DNA from: Papilionanthe hookeriana x Papilionanthe teres
Lineage: Eukaryota; Streptophyta; Magnoliopsida; Asparagales; Orchidaceae
Reading direction: 5' to 3'
Assembly: GCA_022702705.1 (NCBI GenBank)
Contig: CM040434.1
Span: 59,141,022 to 59,205,021, forward strand
DNA length: 64,000 nt
Shown: positions 1 through 11,856 of the stretch, one piece after another
How the letters are laid out: the number at the start of each line of letters is the position of its first letter
How positions within the stretch are numbered: position 1 is the first letter of the stretch
Notes under the pieces: model-generated
The model's input: only the letters and a program-made list of their open reading frames with translations
Told to the model about the DNA's origin: nothing
Databases searched by the model: none
Program-made: the position numbers and the translations under genes

Positions 1-2666
1 GGTTTAATATCTCGCTTGATACTTAACCAAATTATACATTTTTAGGTTCTATGAACTCATCTTAAAGAGATGAACATATCTATACGACTAACATGCTACG
101 AAATAGACTCAAATGAAATGGAGAATCACTGGAAGATCGGGTTAAAGAGAAGTTCACAAACCTTGGTTCAGGAGGTGAAGCCTCAACTGAATGTGCTCGG
201 CACGTTCGTTGGAGCTGGAGGAGCCTAGAGACAAAGCCTCTGGTCCAGGTGAAATGTCTAGACCTGATTTCCACCAAACCCGATTTCAAGCTTTGGTCTC
301 CGGAACAATTGGATGGCTTGGTGAGGGGGCTTTTGCTGGGGAACTCTTTCTCTACCTCTGGTGAAGGAGTAAGAGTAGTTAATTTGACTTCTGTGAAGTT
401 TTCATGGATGTCCTATTCTGGCCTGAGAGCTCAATCAGTGGGAATTAGGGCAGGAGGACAGTGGGGATGAGCTTTTCTTGGCTAGGGGGAGCTCTGTGGG
501 GAATTTGGTGGAGTTCTGTGAGAGTTAATTTCAACCAACCTTTTGGCCGTGGGAGATGGCTGTTTAAATAGCCATGGCCAGGGAATTCCCAGAGGGAGTT
601 AGGGCTTGAGATTAGCTGCCTTGGTGAGGAGAAGAACAGCTCCATTGACTAGTAGCCAAGGGACAGCTCAGCAAAAGAGGCTCATCCAAGGTGATGTGGC
701 TAGGAAAGGGTGGTGAAGTCTCCATCCAAGGTGATGTGGCTAAACATGGTTTAGAGTGTAACATAAATGGGGTTAAAAATATTTAGTGAAAGGTTAAGAA
801 AGAGGCTCCCTCTTTTGCCACTAATGGCATGGTGAGGTGGAAATGGTTCTTCATGGCTTGCATATGGCTTGTCCATGGCTTCATGGCTCCATGTGGCTTG
901 GGGCAAAGCTTGGTCAATTACATGGAAGAAGGTTTTGAATTTTTGGACATTTTTTATGGAAAATTTCCATGGGGACATATTTAGTCTATTTAAATGATGG
1001 AAGTAAAACTTAGAGAATGATTTTATTAGATGGATGATGAGAATGATTTATCGTGTGGGCTTTGAAATAGGTTTTGGGCTCTTGAAATTATTTTGGAATG
1101 AGCTTTTAAATGCTTCATGGAAGTGGGCATTTATGTTTCAAAATTGACTTTTGGATGAAAATTTTTTGAAAGACTTTGCCAATAAATTTTGGGCTTAGTT
1201 TAGGGATGTGTCAAGAGGACTTTTAAAAAGGTTTGGTGTCATTTGGGGTTGAATTGGATTTGATTTGGGCCTCTTTAATAATAGGGTAAAAGTGGGTCAA
1301 ATTGGGCTAACTTGGGCTAAGGTTGGGCTAATGTTAGTTTTGATGTAAAATTAATGTTGTAAAAGGTTTATGGGGGTGTAAGAAAGAGCTTTCAATTTTG
1401 GTTGGGTCTTAATTTTAAGATTTTGGCCTATTTGGGTTCATGATTGGTTTAGGCCAATTTAGGAAGTTTTGGTTTGGGTTAGGCTTGGGTGGAGTTTAGG
1501 TTCAAATTTAGGACAAATTAAGTTAGTTTTTTTGTTTGTGGGGATGTTAGGAAGGTTTTAGAAAAGATTTGGGGCTAATTGGAGTTGAGTTGGGTTGGTT
1601 TTGGCTAAGTTTAGGTCATGGGCCAAAATTGGGCTTTTAGGCTTCAAATTGAAATTGGACTCATATGTTGATAAAAATGGGTTTGGATTTAGCTCAAATT
1701 GATATTGGGGATATTAAATTGAAGTTTAGAACTGAATTGGATCAATTGGGTTGATTTGGTTTGAAATTTTAGGTTTAAAAAAGGTCAAATTGGGGATTTT
1801 AGTAAAAGTAGGCTAAATTGACAAAATTAGCCTATGGTGTAGTTGAACAAAATGAAATTAGGAATATTTAGGATTTTCTGGAATTTTCTGGGAATTTTTG
1901 GAATTTTTGAATTTTTGGGCTAAAAGGGTATTTTGGGTATTTTGAGGGTATTGGGAGGTATTTTTGGAAATTTTGGTGTATTTGGCTATGGACGCTCAAT
2001 TTGAGTGGTGGGATATGTTTATGATTGATTTTGAGAAATTTTGGGTAATTTAGGCAATTTTGTAAATTTTGGGCAATTTCAAGGGCATTTGGTAGGTTTG
2101 ATGGGTTTAGGGTCCTGTGGGTCAAAAATTGAAATTTTTAAAAAAATGAAGATTGAGTGAGTGTGAGTGAAATGAAATCATTTAATTGAGCCATGAAGCC
2201 ATATTAAGCTCACAAGATTCATGAGAGGACTCATTCTAGACATTCAATATGTTGTTCCTAACCCTCTTAGCCAGGGGCTTAGTGGTCAAGGTCCATCCAT
2301 ATGAGTCACCTACATGAGTCAGGGAGTCAAATTGAGTAAAAGTGGTTTTAAGATTTGAAAAGAGTATGAGAGTGTGGTGTGTACAAGCTAGACCTCACTA
2401 GAACAGACCATCTAGGGTACTCCTAAGGCCAAAGAGCCCTATAGGAAACTCATCCTTTAAACCTCCACATATTGGTCTTAACCCTCCAAGTGGTCTGGGG
2501 GTTTACAATCACACATGTGGGATTTGAAGGGAGTCAAGAAGTGTTTTGAATTTATAAGTGGTGGGTCCCATTTTTAGTCCTCTAGGATAGTCAAAGGGAA
2601 AACCTATGGCTAGATCCTAAGCACTAAGGAGAGAAAGATCATACCTCACCAAAACTGAGGTCAACA
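1..2666 (-). mobile_element. Giant Ogre/Tat-like LTR, copy B (5' part)
   Basis: On the minus strand this is the first 2.7 kb of the same long LTR seen whole in copies A, C, D and E. It starts at 2666 with TGTTGACCTC and runs left out of the window, so only U3, the promoter and the start of the leader are present. It is close in sequence to copy C. About 250 bp of the promoter-proximal U3 is missing near 680, where a short phrase (catccaaggtgatgtggct) occurs twice, suggesting a deletion with filler. The element was inserted into the 3' UTR tandem repeats of element A; the outside flank begins gggat. Small frames here, such as minus 751-978, recur in copy C only because the copies are closely related. 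Confidence 0.9.
563..570 (-). promoter_or_regulatory. TATA-like box of LTR copy B
   Basis: The minus strand reads TATTTAAA after GGCCATGGC. The same box occurs at the equivalent place in copies A, C and E. Expected transcription start is about 30 bases further left on the plus coordinates. No start site can be proved from DNA alone. Confidence 0.5.
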
Positions 2667-3190
2667 GGGATCAGTACCTAAATTCTGATTCCCTCCTTCT
2701 GAAGTCAGTACCTAAATTCTGATTCTCATCCTTTTTGATCGGTACCTAAATTCTGATTCTTAACTTTCGAGACTGGTACCTAAATTCCAATTCTCATTTC
2801 AAGATCAGTACCTAAATTCTGATTCTCATCCTTTTTGATCAGTACCTAAATTCTGATTTTCAACTTTGGAGACTGGTACCTAAATTTCAGTTCTCATTTC
2901 GAGATCAGTACCTAAATTCTGATTCTCATCCTTTTCGGTCGGTACCTAAATTCTATTTTTTAACTTTTGAGACTGGTACCTAAATTCCAGTTCTCATTTC
3001 AAGATCAATACCTAAATTCTGATTCTCATCCTTTTCAATTGGTACCTAAATTTCGATTTTCAACTTTCGAGACTAGTACTAAATTCCTGTTTTCATTTCA
3101 AGATCAGTACCTAAATTCTAATTCTCATCCTTTTTGATCAGTACCTAAATTCTAATTATCACTTCGAGGCTGGCACTTAAATTCCAGTCC
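2667..3190 (+). repeat. Tandem array in element A 3' UTR (100-bp higher-order unit)
   Basis: Monomers carry the core GTACCTAAATTC. Successive GTACC cores at 2674, 2708, 2742, 2776, 2808, 2842, 2876, 2908 and 2942 give spacings of 34 and 32, that is a 34+34+32 higher-order unit of 100 bp. The last copies near 3100-3190 are more diverged. Element C has a related array before its 3' LTR, but with an exact 96-bp unit. Tandem repeats in the 3' UTR are a known feature of Tat/Ogre elements. LTR copy B was inserted into the left edge. Confidence 0.9.
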
Positions 3191-3683
3191 TCACCCCCAT
3201 TCCAATTTAAACTCTGTGTTTGTTAACTCCAAATTCCCTTTCAAATCCAATCTAAAATCAATTTCAATAAAAAATTCAAAATTCCAAATCAAATTTTAAT
3301 CAACTTCAAAATTAATCATAAACTAAACTTTAATCAAACTCTCAAATCAATTTCATCCAATCAAAATTTCAAAATTCAAAATCAAAATTCAAAATTCAAA
3401 ATCAAAGATCAAAATCGAAAATGAAAATTTGAAAAAAATGATCTAAATCAATATTAAAATAAATCAAATTAAAAGCTCACCTATTAATCCCTAGTGAGAA
3501 TACTGGAATCTTCAGTTTTAAAGATTTACCTGATACTCCTCAGCGGGAACTTTCTCTAATCATTCTCTGTTTTGTTCTGAGGGTGTGACCTTGGAACACT
3601 TGTGTTGGCTTGTTGATCGCTTTAGTTAACGCCAATACGCGCAGTGTGCTTGGTTAGCACACAACACCTATTCAGGTTCCATT
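3191..3683 (+). other. Element A distal 3' UTR up to its 3' LTR
   Basis: An A/T-rich stretch built from aatcaaaattc-like words (3200-3470) is followed by 200 bp that match the sequence just before the 3' LTR of element C (acctgatactcc-cagcgg, then ttggttagcacac). This shows that the LTR starting at 3684 is a 3' LTR. The polypurine tract seen in C is worn here (ttcaggttccatt). No coding potential is visible. Confidence 0.75.
3644..3662 (+). promoter_or_regulatory. Hairpin upstream of the 3' LTR (element A)
   Basis: Arms GTGTGCT and AGCACAC pair perfectly around the loop TGGTT. The same hairpin, with one more pair, lies at 35837-35857 in element C. Both are 20-22 bases before the LTR. Confidence 0.55.
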
Positions 3684-6017
3684 TGTCGACCTCATTTTTG
3701 GTGAGGTCCTTCCTTCCTTTTAGTGCTTAGGATCTAGCCATATGATCTTCTTCTTGATTATCCTAGAAGACTAGAAATGGAACCCACCATTTAGAAATTC
3801 AACCAAATCTAAACTCTCTTTAGAATCCTACATGGATTGTCATCAACCTCCAAATTACTTGGAAGGTTAGGACCAATGTGTAGAAAGATAAGGATGAGTT
3901 CCTATAGGATGGTCAAGCCTTGGGACAACCCTGGGTGGCCTAGTCTTGGTGAGGTCCACCTTGCACACACCACGTTGTTGCACATGCCTGAACCCTGAAA
4001 TCACTCACACTTAACCTAGCCTCCTGACTCTTTTAGGAGACTCATATAGATGGGCCTCAACCCCTAGTCCCTGGCTAAGAGGGTTAGGAACAACATATGG
4101 AGTGCATAAAATGAGTCCTCTCATGGCTCTTGTGAGCTTAAGATGGCTTTATGGCTCAACCAGAATGTTCCATGTTACTCAACATGAACCAATCATCATT
4201 TTTTCAAAATTTTCATTTTTGACCCTCGGGGCCCTAAATCTACCAAATTATCCAATTACACTTGAAAATGGCCCAAATTCCCAAAATTAACCTAATTTCC
4301 CCAAATCCCTTCATAATCATTCCAAGTTATTCCTTATTATCCAATTTGACCAAAATTACTCAAATCTGACAAAATTTTCAAAATTTCAGAAATACCCCCA
4401 AAGTTACCAAAATGCCCTTCATAGCCAAAAATTTTGAAAATTTCAAAAAATCCCAAAATGTTCCAAAAATTCTCAATTTCATTTTCTTTAGTTAAACCAC
4501 CCCAATTTTGTCAAATTAATCCAATTTTGCCAAGAATTCCAAGTTGATTTATTTTAAACCCAATATCAACCAAATTGATTCCAATTTACTCCAAATAAAA
4601 TTCCAAACCTTCATAACACTCCCACAAACCAAAATTTTTGTTAATTTGACCACAATTTGATCCCAAGCTTTTCCTAAAATTATCCAAACCCCAAAAATCC
4701 AAATTTCCCCAATTAACCCCCATGACTCAGACTACCCAAATCAAACCCAAAACCCCTCAATTTTCCCAAAAGTAAATTCCAATATCTTCCTAACATCCCC
4801 ACAAACAACATGAAATATTAATTTGCCCACAATTTGCACTCGAACCCATCCAAAAACAAAATTCCCCAATTTGGCCTAAACTAACCATAAACCCAAACAA
4901 GCCCAAATTCCAAAATTAAAACCCAACCAAGGTTGAAAACTCTTTGTCACACCCTCATAAACATTTTACAACATTAATTTTACATCAAATCCAATCTTAG
5001 CCCAACATTAACCCAACATAACCCAATTTACCCAAAATTGACCAAAATCGACCAAAAGTTCAAAATCCACTAAATTGACCTATCAATTCAATTCAAAATC
5101 ACCCCAAATCTTTTCTAAATTCTTTATAACACTTTCTTACACCAAAATAAACATTAAATTGATCCAAACATTGGCCCAAGTTAAACCTAAACTCAAGCCC
5201 AAGTTCATCCCAATTTAAAAGCCTAAGTTTCAAGCTCATGACCTATCTAATTTCAAAAGCTTAAAATCCATTCCAAAGCCCACATGAAAAATTCCTCTTC
5301 ATCATGCATTTAATTAAAATAATCCCTAAATTCCAATTTCATCATCAAATCATACCAAATCAAGCTTTGTGCGAACTTCACCCAAAATTCTCCATAAATC
5401 ATAAATCCATTTCAATGTAATTTCTCAAGCCATGGAGGTGCCATGTGCAAGCCATGGAGCTTTGTGTCAAGCCACATGAAGTCATGGGAGATCTTTCCAC
5501 CTCACTAGGCCATTTAGGGCAAGAGGAGGAGGATCTTTCCAAAATTATGTCTAAGCCTTTTTAACCTCTTTAATGTCACACTCTAAACCATGATTAGCCA
5601 CGTCATCATGGATAGGGACCTCACCACCCAAAGCTAGCTGACCCAACTGATTTTCTCTCATCCCAAATTAGGATCTTGGAAGGTGAACCCAACCCATTTC
5701 CATGGCTTGACCAAATTGAGCCCAAAATGCACCCTTCACCCCTTCCATTTGAATCAACTCCTTTACACGTGTACAAAGCCAATTGAAGGCACCATTGTCA
5801 ATCCCTGCCCCCTGGCCTTGGATGGTGGCTGACCACTGGCCGGCCGACCACCAGGTCGCCGGAAACCACCAGGACGAGACACCCAAAGTAGCCAAAAATT
5901 TTGAAATTAATCCTGTTGAGCTGTCCTAACCTAATTGGTCATTGGAGCTCTTCATCCCCACCTTAAGGTAGTTAATCTCGACCATCAATTAGCCCTAAGC
6001 TCAGCCATGGCCCCTCC

Positions 6018-6025
6018 TATTTAAA
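6018..6025 (+). promoter_or_regulatory. TATA-like box of LTR copy A
   Basis: TATTTAAA, about 2.33 kb into the LTR, at the same place as in copies B, C and E. The GC-rich CTGGCCGGC patch lies about 180 bases upstream. Confidence 0.5.
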
Positions 6026-6439
6026 CCCATCACCTCCACGGCTTGAGGGTTGCTGAAACTAACCTTGCATAAACTCCTCCCATTTAAACCCAAACTCTTC
6101 CCTGAGCCCAGAGAAGACTAGCTCCACTGAAATCTAGCACTAATTCCCTCTGCCCGAGCACAATTTCTGAGCTCAATTTCAAGCCCAAAAACAGAACATC
6201 CACTGAAAATCCACAGAAATCAAATTAACTCTTCTCACACCCTCCTCAGAGGTGGAGAAGAAGTTTTCTAGAGAAATCCCCATCTCCAGAGCTTCTACAG
6301 TGGACTTCCACCGCAAGCCGTCCACCCTTTGGAGGATTTCTAAACCAACCTCAAAGGGAGCTCGAGTGCTGCTTACAGGAGCTTTGCCAGACCTAACGTG
6401 TCACAAGCATCCAATCGAGGCCACCCCTCTTGGATTGAG

Positions 6440-9400
6440 GTAATGAATAAAAAACACCTAAACCGAGCTCGGTTTGGGACTTTATGAAGAAAACATGAAG
6501 TTAATGCTTGATGAACCGTATGGATGTGTAGAGCTAGGTTAAATCTTGGTCTGGGAGAAAATTTCATGAAAATTTGTTGAAAATCGAGGGAGAAATTAAT
6601 CCTAGAAGGTGTGCAATTGCGGGTTCACACCAGACGGGGACGATGACCCTACACCGTCAGATCATACGTGTATCAAACAGAGGGCTAGGATCGCGCCGGA
6701 CGACGCTTCAGGACATAAAGAGCGGAGCCGTGTGGTGCAGAGGTGGATGGCGGTGCCGAATTGTAAGACACTGTGTGGAGATTTGATGCACCATAGGTTG
6801 ACGGGGCGCCACATCGGATAAGTAGAAAAATTAAGTATTTTTGATTTATTTAATTACCCAAAATTTCAAAAATGTATAACTTTGCATAGAAAAATCCAAA
6901 AATTAAAAGAAAAATATTCTCTTGCTCAGTGAACAGAGTAGAATAATGTGGAAAAAGAATTGAGTCATTTTGTTGAGTTTTTGATTTTTCATTAATTAAA
7001 TACTATTTTGAGTATTTGAATTCTCTATTTTGTTGCACAATTCACCATGGCATGAAATTTAAACCCTAGGTAGCCTCTATCATGGGCTATCTCCTCATGA
7101 TTTTTCCAAGGTCAGAGGAGGTCTCCATGACAAGTTATCTATTTTTCAAATTCATGTGTTTGTTTTAGTATTTTAATTCCAATAATTAGCATATTGCTTA
7201 GAAAATTCTAGAAAAATTTGGGTAGGTTTACTATGGTTAGAGGAACTTGGGAAAATTATTTCATGAACTAAAACATTAAATATAACCCTAATTGTTCACT
7301 TGACCTAAAACCAATTTTGAATTAATTAGAACAAATTAAAAATGGAAATAACTCAAAATTAATTCTCTAGTTTTCTTTAGGATCAAGGAAACCTCACATA
7401 AAAATTTCAAGTCAATTGGAATTGATCTAACCACTTAAATAATTTTCCTAAGTTCAATGCTATTTTAAACACTTAAATAATTATTAATAATTAAAATACA
7501 ACTTAAAAAATTACAAAAACGATTTTAGGACTTCTCTGTGATAAGAGAAGTCTAAGAAAAATAAAATTGTATTTTTCATAAAAATTTGATTTTTAATCAT
7601 TTTTAAATATTTAATAATTAAAAAATCATAAAAATGACAAAAATATAAAAATTCACCAAAATGTCACTTTTAGCCTCCCAATCACTTGAGAACCATTAAA
7701 ATATTTTTCCTAAGTCTCTAAGTTAAGATATTAATTTTTAAAGGCCTAGGATAATCTTTAACATTTAAAAAATGAATTTTCTTAACCTTTCACGAAAATA
7801 ATTCTAATAAATCAAATAAAAAACAAAAAAAAATGTAAAATTTACTTCTCTATGTTCCCTGACCTTAGAAAGATTTTTGAAAAATATAAAACTTAATTTT
7901 CTACTTTTAAAATATTTTATATTTAATTAACACTCTAAACATAAAATAATTATTATAATTAAATTAAAATTTAAAAAAACCACCAAAATTTGTCCAAGTG
8001 ATTCTCTAGTCAGTGAGAACCTTCCATAATTTTCCTAGTGACAGAAACTTTACCTTGGTCATGTTATTGAATTTTCATTGAAAATCCCCATTTTTCATTA
8101 AAATAATTATATAAATTAAATTAAAGTCAGAAAAGTCACATTTTCTCCTCTGATGTCTTTATTGATATGTGAGTGAGGTGACATAAAATTTTTAAAGTCA
8201 TTTGAATTTGATTTAGTGAATTATGATGTGAACAAGCCTAAAAGGGCAAAAGAGTAATTATTGAATTTTAGCCTTAATTAATATTTAGGCTTAACCAAAG
8301 GGGAAGAGGAAATGTTTGATCTTAATCTTCTTCTTAGATGATTGAAATATAGGGGGTTAAGGGGTAGAAACCCATTAATAACCTTTAATATTAAAGAAGA
8401 AATCTCAATTAATTGAATCATTAAGTTTTGAAAGTCAATTAAAGCATAAATTATTAAGCTTAAGAGATTTAACATAGGAAGACTCTAATTCTTTAAATTG
8501 AATCCCTAACTAATGATTTGATCAAATATCATTTAATTATTATTAATGAAACCATAAAATGATAATTGAAACTAATTCTTAAGAAGGAAATAATCATGAA
8601 ATCTTATAATTAAATTAAGGTTTAAAATATTAAAATTAATTTGAAATGATTTAAAATCAAACTAAAACAAACTTAAGATATTAAAACTAATATGAATTCA
8701 TTTAAAACTTAAGATTAATGTAAAGTAATTTATATTTAAAACATTAGAATCAAATTAAACCAACTAAAATTAATCTAAAATATTATAATTAAATTAAAAC
8801 GAGTTAAAAGATTAAAAATTAATTTGATTGAACTAAAAAAATTTAAACACTCTTTTCAAAATAATTTAAAAACATTTAAAAAACCAATTAAAACTTTATA
8901 ACTAAATTAAATCATTTTAAAATACTAATTTAACTTCAATTAAGAATGGTTAAGTCTTTAATGGACTAATTTTCCTCTAAAGACTTTCATTTCATAACTT
9001 CTAAATGAAATGCTTAATGACATGTCACCTCTCTCATAAGATAACTAAAACATCTAAGTTCACGGAGCAAGCAAAATTAAGACAAATTTAAACTTCAATC
9101 AAACATTGAATGATTAATTCAACTAGACAATGAAATCATTTTGACTCAAGATAAATCCAGAAGTTTTGAAAAGATGTTCGGGGCCCTACCCCGAGCACTT
9201 CCTCAATCTGACGGGTTGTTTCAGAAGAACAATTGGACTTCATTGTTTTTTAATGAAGAAAATCATCCTTAAAACAACTAGGACTTCAACCTAGATGTCA
9301 TAGGACTTAATAAACAACTAGAACTTCAACTTAGACGTCATAGGAATTGATAGACAACTAGGATCTGAACTTAGACATCATAGGGTTGTTAGATGATCTG

Positions 9401-9470
9401 AACCATCCTTTAGCTTTACCTAGGTATTTGTTACAAATATATATGCCCTAACATGCATTTTGAGTTGCAG
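6440..9470 (+). other. Candidate leader intron in LTR copy A
   Basis: Begins GAG|GTAATG and ends CCCTAAC plus 18 bases ending TTGCAG. It is very A/T-rich apart from the GC island near its start, as plant introns usually are. Equivalent GT and branch/acceptor-like sites occur at the same relative positions in other copies. This is inferred from conservation, not from transcripts. Confidence 0.35.
6603..6825 (+). other. GC-rich island inside AT-rich LTR (copy A)
   Basis: About 220 bp rich in CG dinucleotides with A/T-rich sequence on both sides, ending ggataagtag. Equivalent islands are at 25440-25675, 41048-41278 and 58075-58310. The overlapping small frames differ between copies, so it is not coding. 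Confidence 0.7.
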
Positions 9471-9496
9471 TTGGTGGAAACAAGAAGACTCTTCAG
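9471..9496 (+). other. Candidate 26-nt microexon (LTR copy A)
   Basis: Lies between TTGCAG and GTACAC and ends CTTCAG. It is exactly 26 bases, as in copies C, D, E and F. Confidence 0.35.
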
Positions 9497-10536
9497 GTAC
9501 ACATTTAAGTTTATTGCAATTTACATTCCGCAATTTATTAAATGTTTTATTTTCCTACATTTTATTACCTTATGAAAATGATCGAACCCAGCATGTTTAA
9601 ACAACTTAAAATTTAATCACCAATAAAAACAAAACCTGTAATCGTAACTAGAATTAAAACGTTTTGTTGGATGATCGGGAATCCCACGGATGATGTAACT
9701 CACGTGTTGCTAACAAGATTTCCCACTGTCTAAATGAAAGTGTGGAACTCATTCAGTTGAGTTTAGAAAATTCATTTGGACTAAGTGAATCTGATGAAAA
9801 TAGTGGTGCTGGGATGATGGAACCGTAGGATCTTAACCAATTATACTTAACAAACTTTAAGATTTCCCTTAATAAAACTTAAGACATTGAATTTGAAACT
9901 CAACCTTTAGACCATCACTTCTCTCATCCCCTGATTGTCACTTTTTTAAACTAAACCCTCTGCAACGACAAGGAGCTCGGAGCAAGCATAGTGGTTAGCA
10001 CAACCATCTTCAACAGCAAAACAAGTCTTCATCAACTTAACCATTCCTTAGAAATTAAACAACTATCCATAGGATTTTGAGGTAGTTTGCTTAGCGCAAC
10101 ATAAACCCTCACTTTTTCTTTAGGCATTTGCATGCTATGTAAATTAAGCCCTAACTCGCCTTAGGACTCCGAGGTTGTCATCTGATGTGACATAAACCCT
10201 CCTAACTTTCAGGCTATTTGTATGATTATATAATACAAGTATAAGTCCTAATTAATTAAAATTAGCAGGATTGCAACATCAAATAACATCTCCTCAAATT
10301 CAAGCCAAACAAATAGGATAGTTGGGAAGTCACCGAGGTTCTCCTCGGATTCGTGACATCCCCTACATTTCCTCCATTGGATTCCTAAATTAAGATGTTC
10401 CAAATTTGATCCAATCCCATTTAAAATTCCAAAATCGAATCCTTTGAATACTTAAACTTTGAAATTCCCAAAAGCGAAACCACTGATCATTATCAAAGTT
10501 TTCTTAAGTGTCTTCAGACATTTAGAATGTAATTAA

Positions 10537-10616
10537 CTATAGAGGCTTGCCCTTATAGGGAACTTTAAGAAGCCAGGTAATATAAACCCTGCTTAATTCC
10601 TTTATATTAACCAGGG
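10537..10616 (+). ncRNA. Terminal RNA hairpins H1-H2 of LTR copy A
   Basis: H1 (10537-10558) has arms CTATAGAGG and CCCTTATAG around a CTTG loop, with one A-C mismatch. H2 (10587-10616) pairs CCCTGCTTAAT with ATTAACCAGGG, with one C-C mismatch exactly where other copies have U-A or C-G. The third hairpin is decayed in this copy. This is a cis-acting structure in element RNA, not a separate gene. Confidence 0.5.
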
Positions 10617-10869
10617 GAACTTGTCGGCTTATAAAATTGGTTCACAGACCAAACGGATGTCATAAAATTAATAGTTTATTTAATCGAGCTTCATTTTCAA
10701 GTGATATGTCTACTCTTTAGAATATATATGTCAGTTGTGATGGAATGTTCGTTTATTTAAACTATTGATAACATGAGATCAGTTTGGTCTCATATTTTCA
10801 GAATCAAATGCTACTTTCCAAATTATATATATATATATATATATAAATTAAACTTAAAATCTAAAATTC

Positions 10870-10894
10870 GCCGTCAACTTCTGTAGGCGACCCC
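10870..10894 (+). other. Relic LTR-end/PBS junction (copy A)
   Basis: Reads gccgtcaacttctgtaggcg, a worn duplicate of the real LTR end plus PBS start, about 53 bases before the present LTR end. The same relic is seen in copies C, D and E. Confidence 0.45.
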
Positions 10895-10929
10895 CTTTTC
10901 AAAACACATAACCTATAAATATGTCGACA

Positions 10930-11224
10930 ATCATCTTGAAGGAAATCAAGAAATTGGAGAAGGTAATACAACATCTGATGATGCAATTAACAATCTTTCT
11001 GATTTCTTTGATCATCTGGATTAGAAAATGAAGGAGCACTTTGATCATTCAGGATATCTTGAAGGAAGTTTGACGCGATTGATAAGAAGGAAAGGTTGGA
11101 TTGAAGAGGATTCTACAGTAGAATTCTTGTTTCGTCCATTCTACAATTTATTTGTCCATGCTCAATCAATGGGAGATCTCAAAATTGATGATAGTTCAGA
11201 GGAAGAATTAAAACTTGATTAGTG
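10930..11224 (+). pseudogene. Athila-region ORF remnant cut by element A
   Basis: From the LTR A junction an open frame runs with one in-frame TAG, just before an ATG at 11028, to a stop at 11220-11222. The protein is acidic at the end (DDSSEEELKLD) and has basic and hydrophobic stretches (LTRLIRRKGW, FYNLFVHA). It continues straight out of the LTR boundary, so element A inserted within it and its front lies elsewhere. The position, about 0.6 kb before the env-position ORF, suggests the end of an upstream Athila ORF, but I do not recognise a domain. Confidence 0.45.
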
Positions 11225-11856
11225 TATTTATGTGTTTGTATGTCTGATTTCTTTGCTTTACTTTGTTTGGTTTGAATGTTATATTTGGACATGCTTGTTT
11301 GTTTATTTCTTAGCGTTATTATGTTGTGGTTCTGTGCGACACTGAATTTAAGATTATATGGCTTGAAAATGTGTAATGTTTAGTGTTGTGTGTATTTGTA
11401 TGACTCATGGATTTTATATATAAAAGTAATGTTATGTGTTGTTTGTGTTAAAAAATATCATTTGCCAAGGCTTTAGGATGTTATTCATTTCTTAATTAGA
11501 CTAAGTAGACATCAGAGCGGGCTTGAAATGATCGAATTTGCAAAAGAAAGTCTGAAGCCCAGTTTTTAAACTAGCGCTACCACCAGCGTAGGACAGCGCC
11601 AAAAGTCAAAGAGTTTGGCTGTTTCAGCAGAATAATGCACCGAATGACGCTGCTTCCAGCGCTGGACAGCGCTCGAACGTGAAAAATGCCTGAAACTCCA
11701 AATTTTCATGATTTAACCATGGGACCCGCAATTTTTGCCCAAATCTTTGTTTTCAACTTACAACCAAGGACGATTTTCACACCTAGGGCTACTTACCATT
11801 TGGATTTAAATAGATTTCATGGCCGAAAAAGTTTGGATTTCATCTTATCTTGATAA
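11225..11856 (+). other. Athila-like spacer before the env-position ORF
   Basis: T-rich non-coding DNA (11225-11510), then a GC-rich module at 11571-11675 with repeated AGCGCT, CCAGCG and GGACAGCGC words. A diverged copy of that module lies in the downstream LTR at 14500-14613. A short pyrimidine-rich leader precedes the ATG at 11857. Confidence 0.55.

Larger units (their letters stand above)
3684..10929 (+). mobile_element. Giant Ogre/Tat-like LTR, copy A (3' LTR, 7.25 kb)
   Basis: Starts TGTCGACCTC and ends ATGTCGACA. It is collinear end to end with copies C, D and E: same U3, TATA box, donor-like site, GC island, AT-rich stretch, microexon-like segment and terminal hairpins. It is the most diverged of the full copies. 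No PBS follows the end, and the upstream 200 bp match the 3' UTR of element C, so this is a 3' LTR. It abuts an Athila-like coding remnant at 10930, the insertion target. Bases 7900-9000 are low-complexity A/T sequence with no coding signal. Confidence 0.92.

Noticed and set aside
2667..3190. CRISPR-like regularly spaced repeats
   Set aside because: Units are contiguous tandem monomers without unique spacers, in a plant retroelement 3' UTR.
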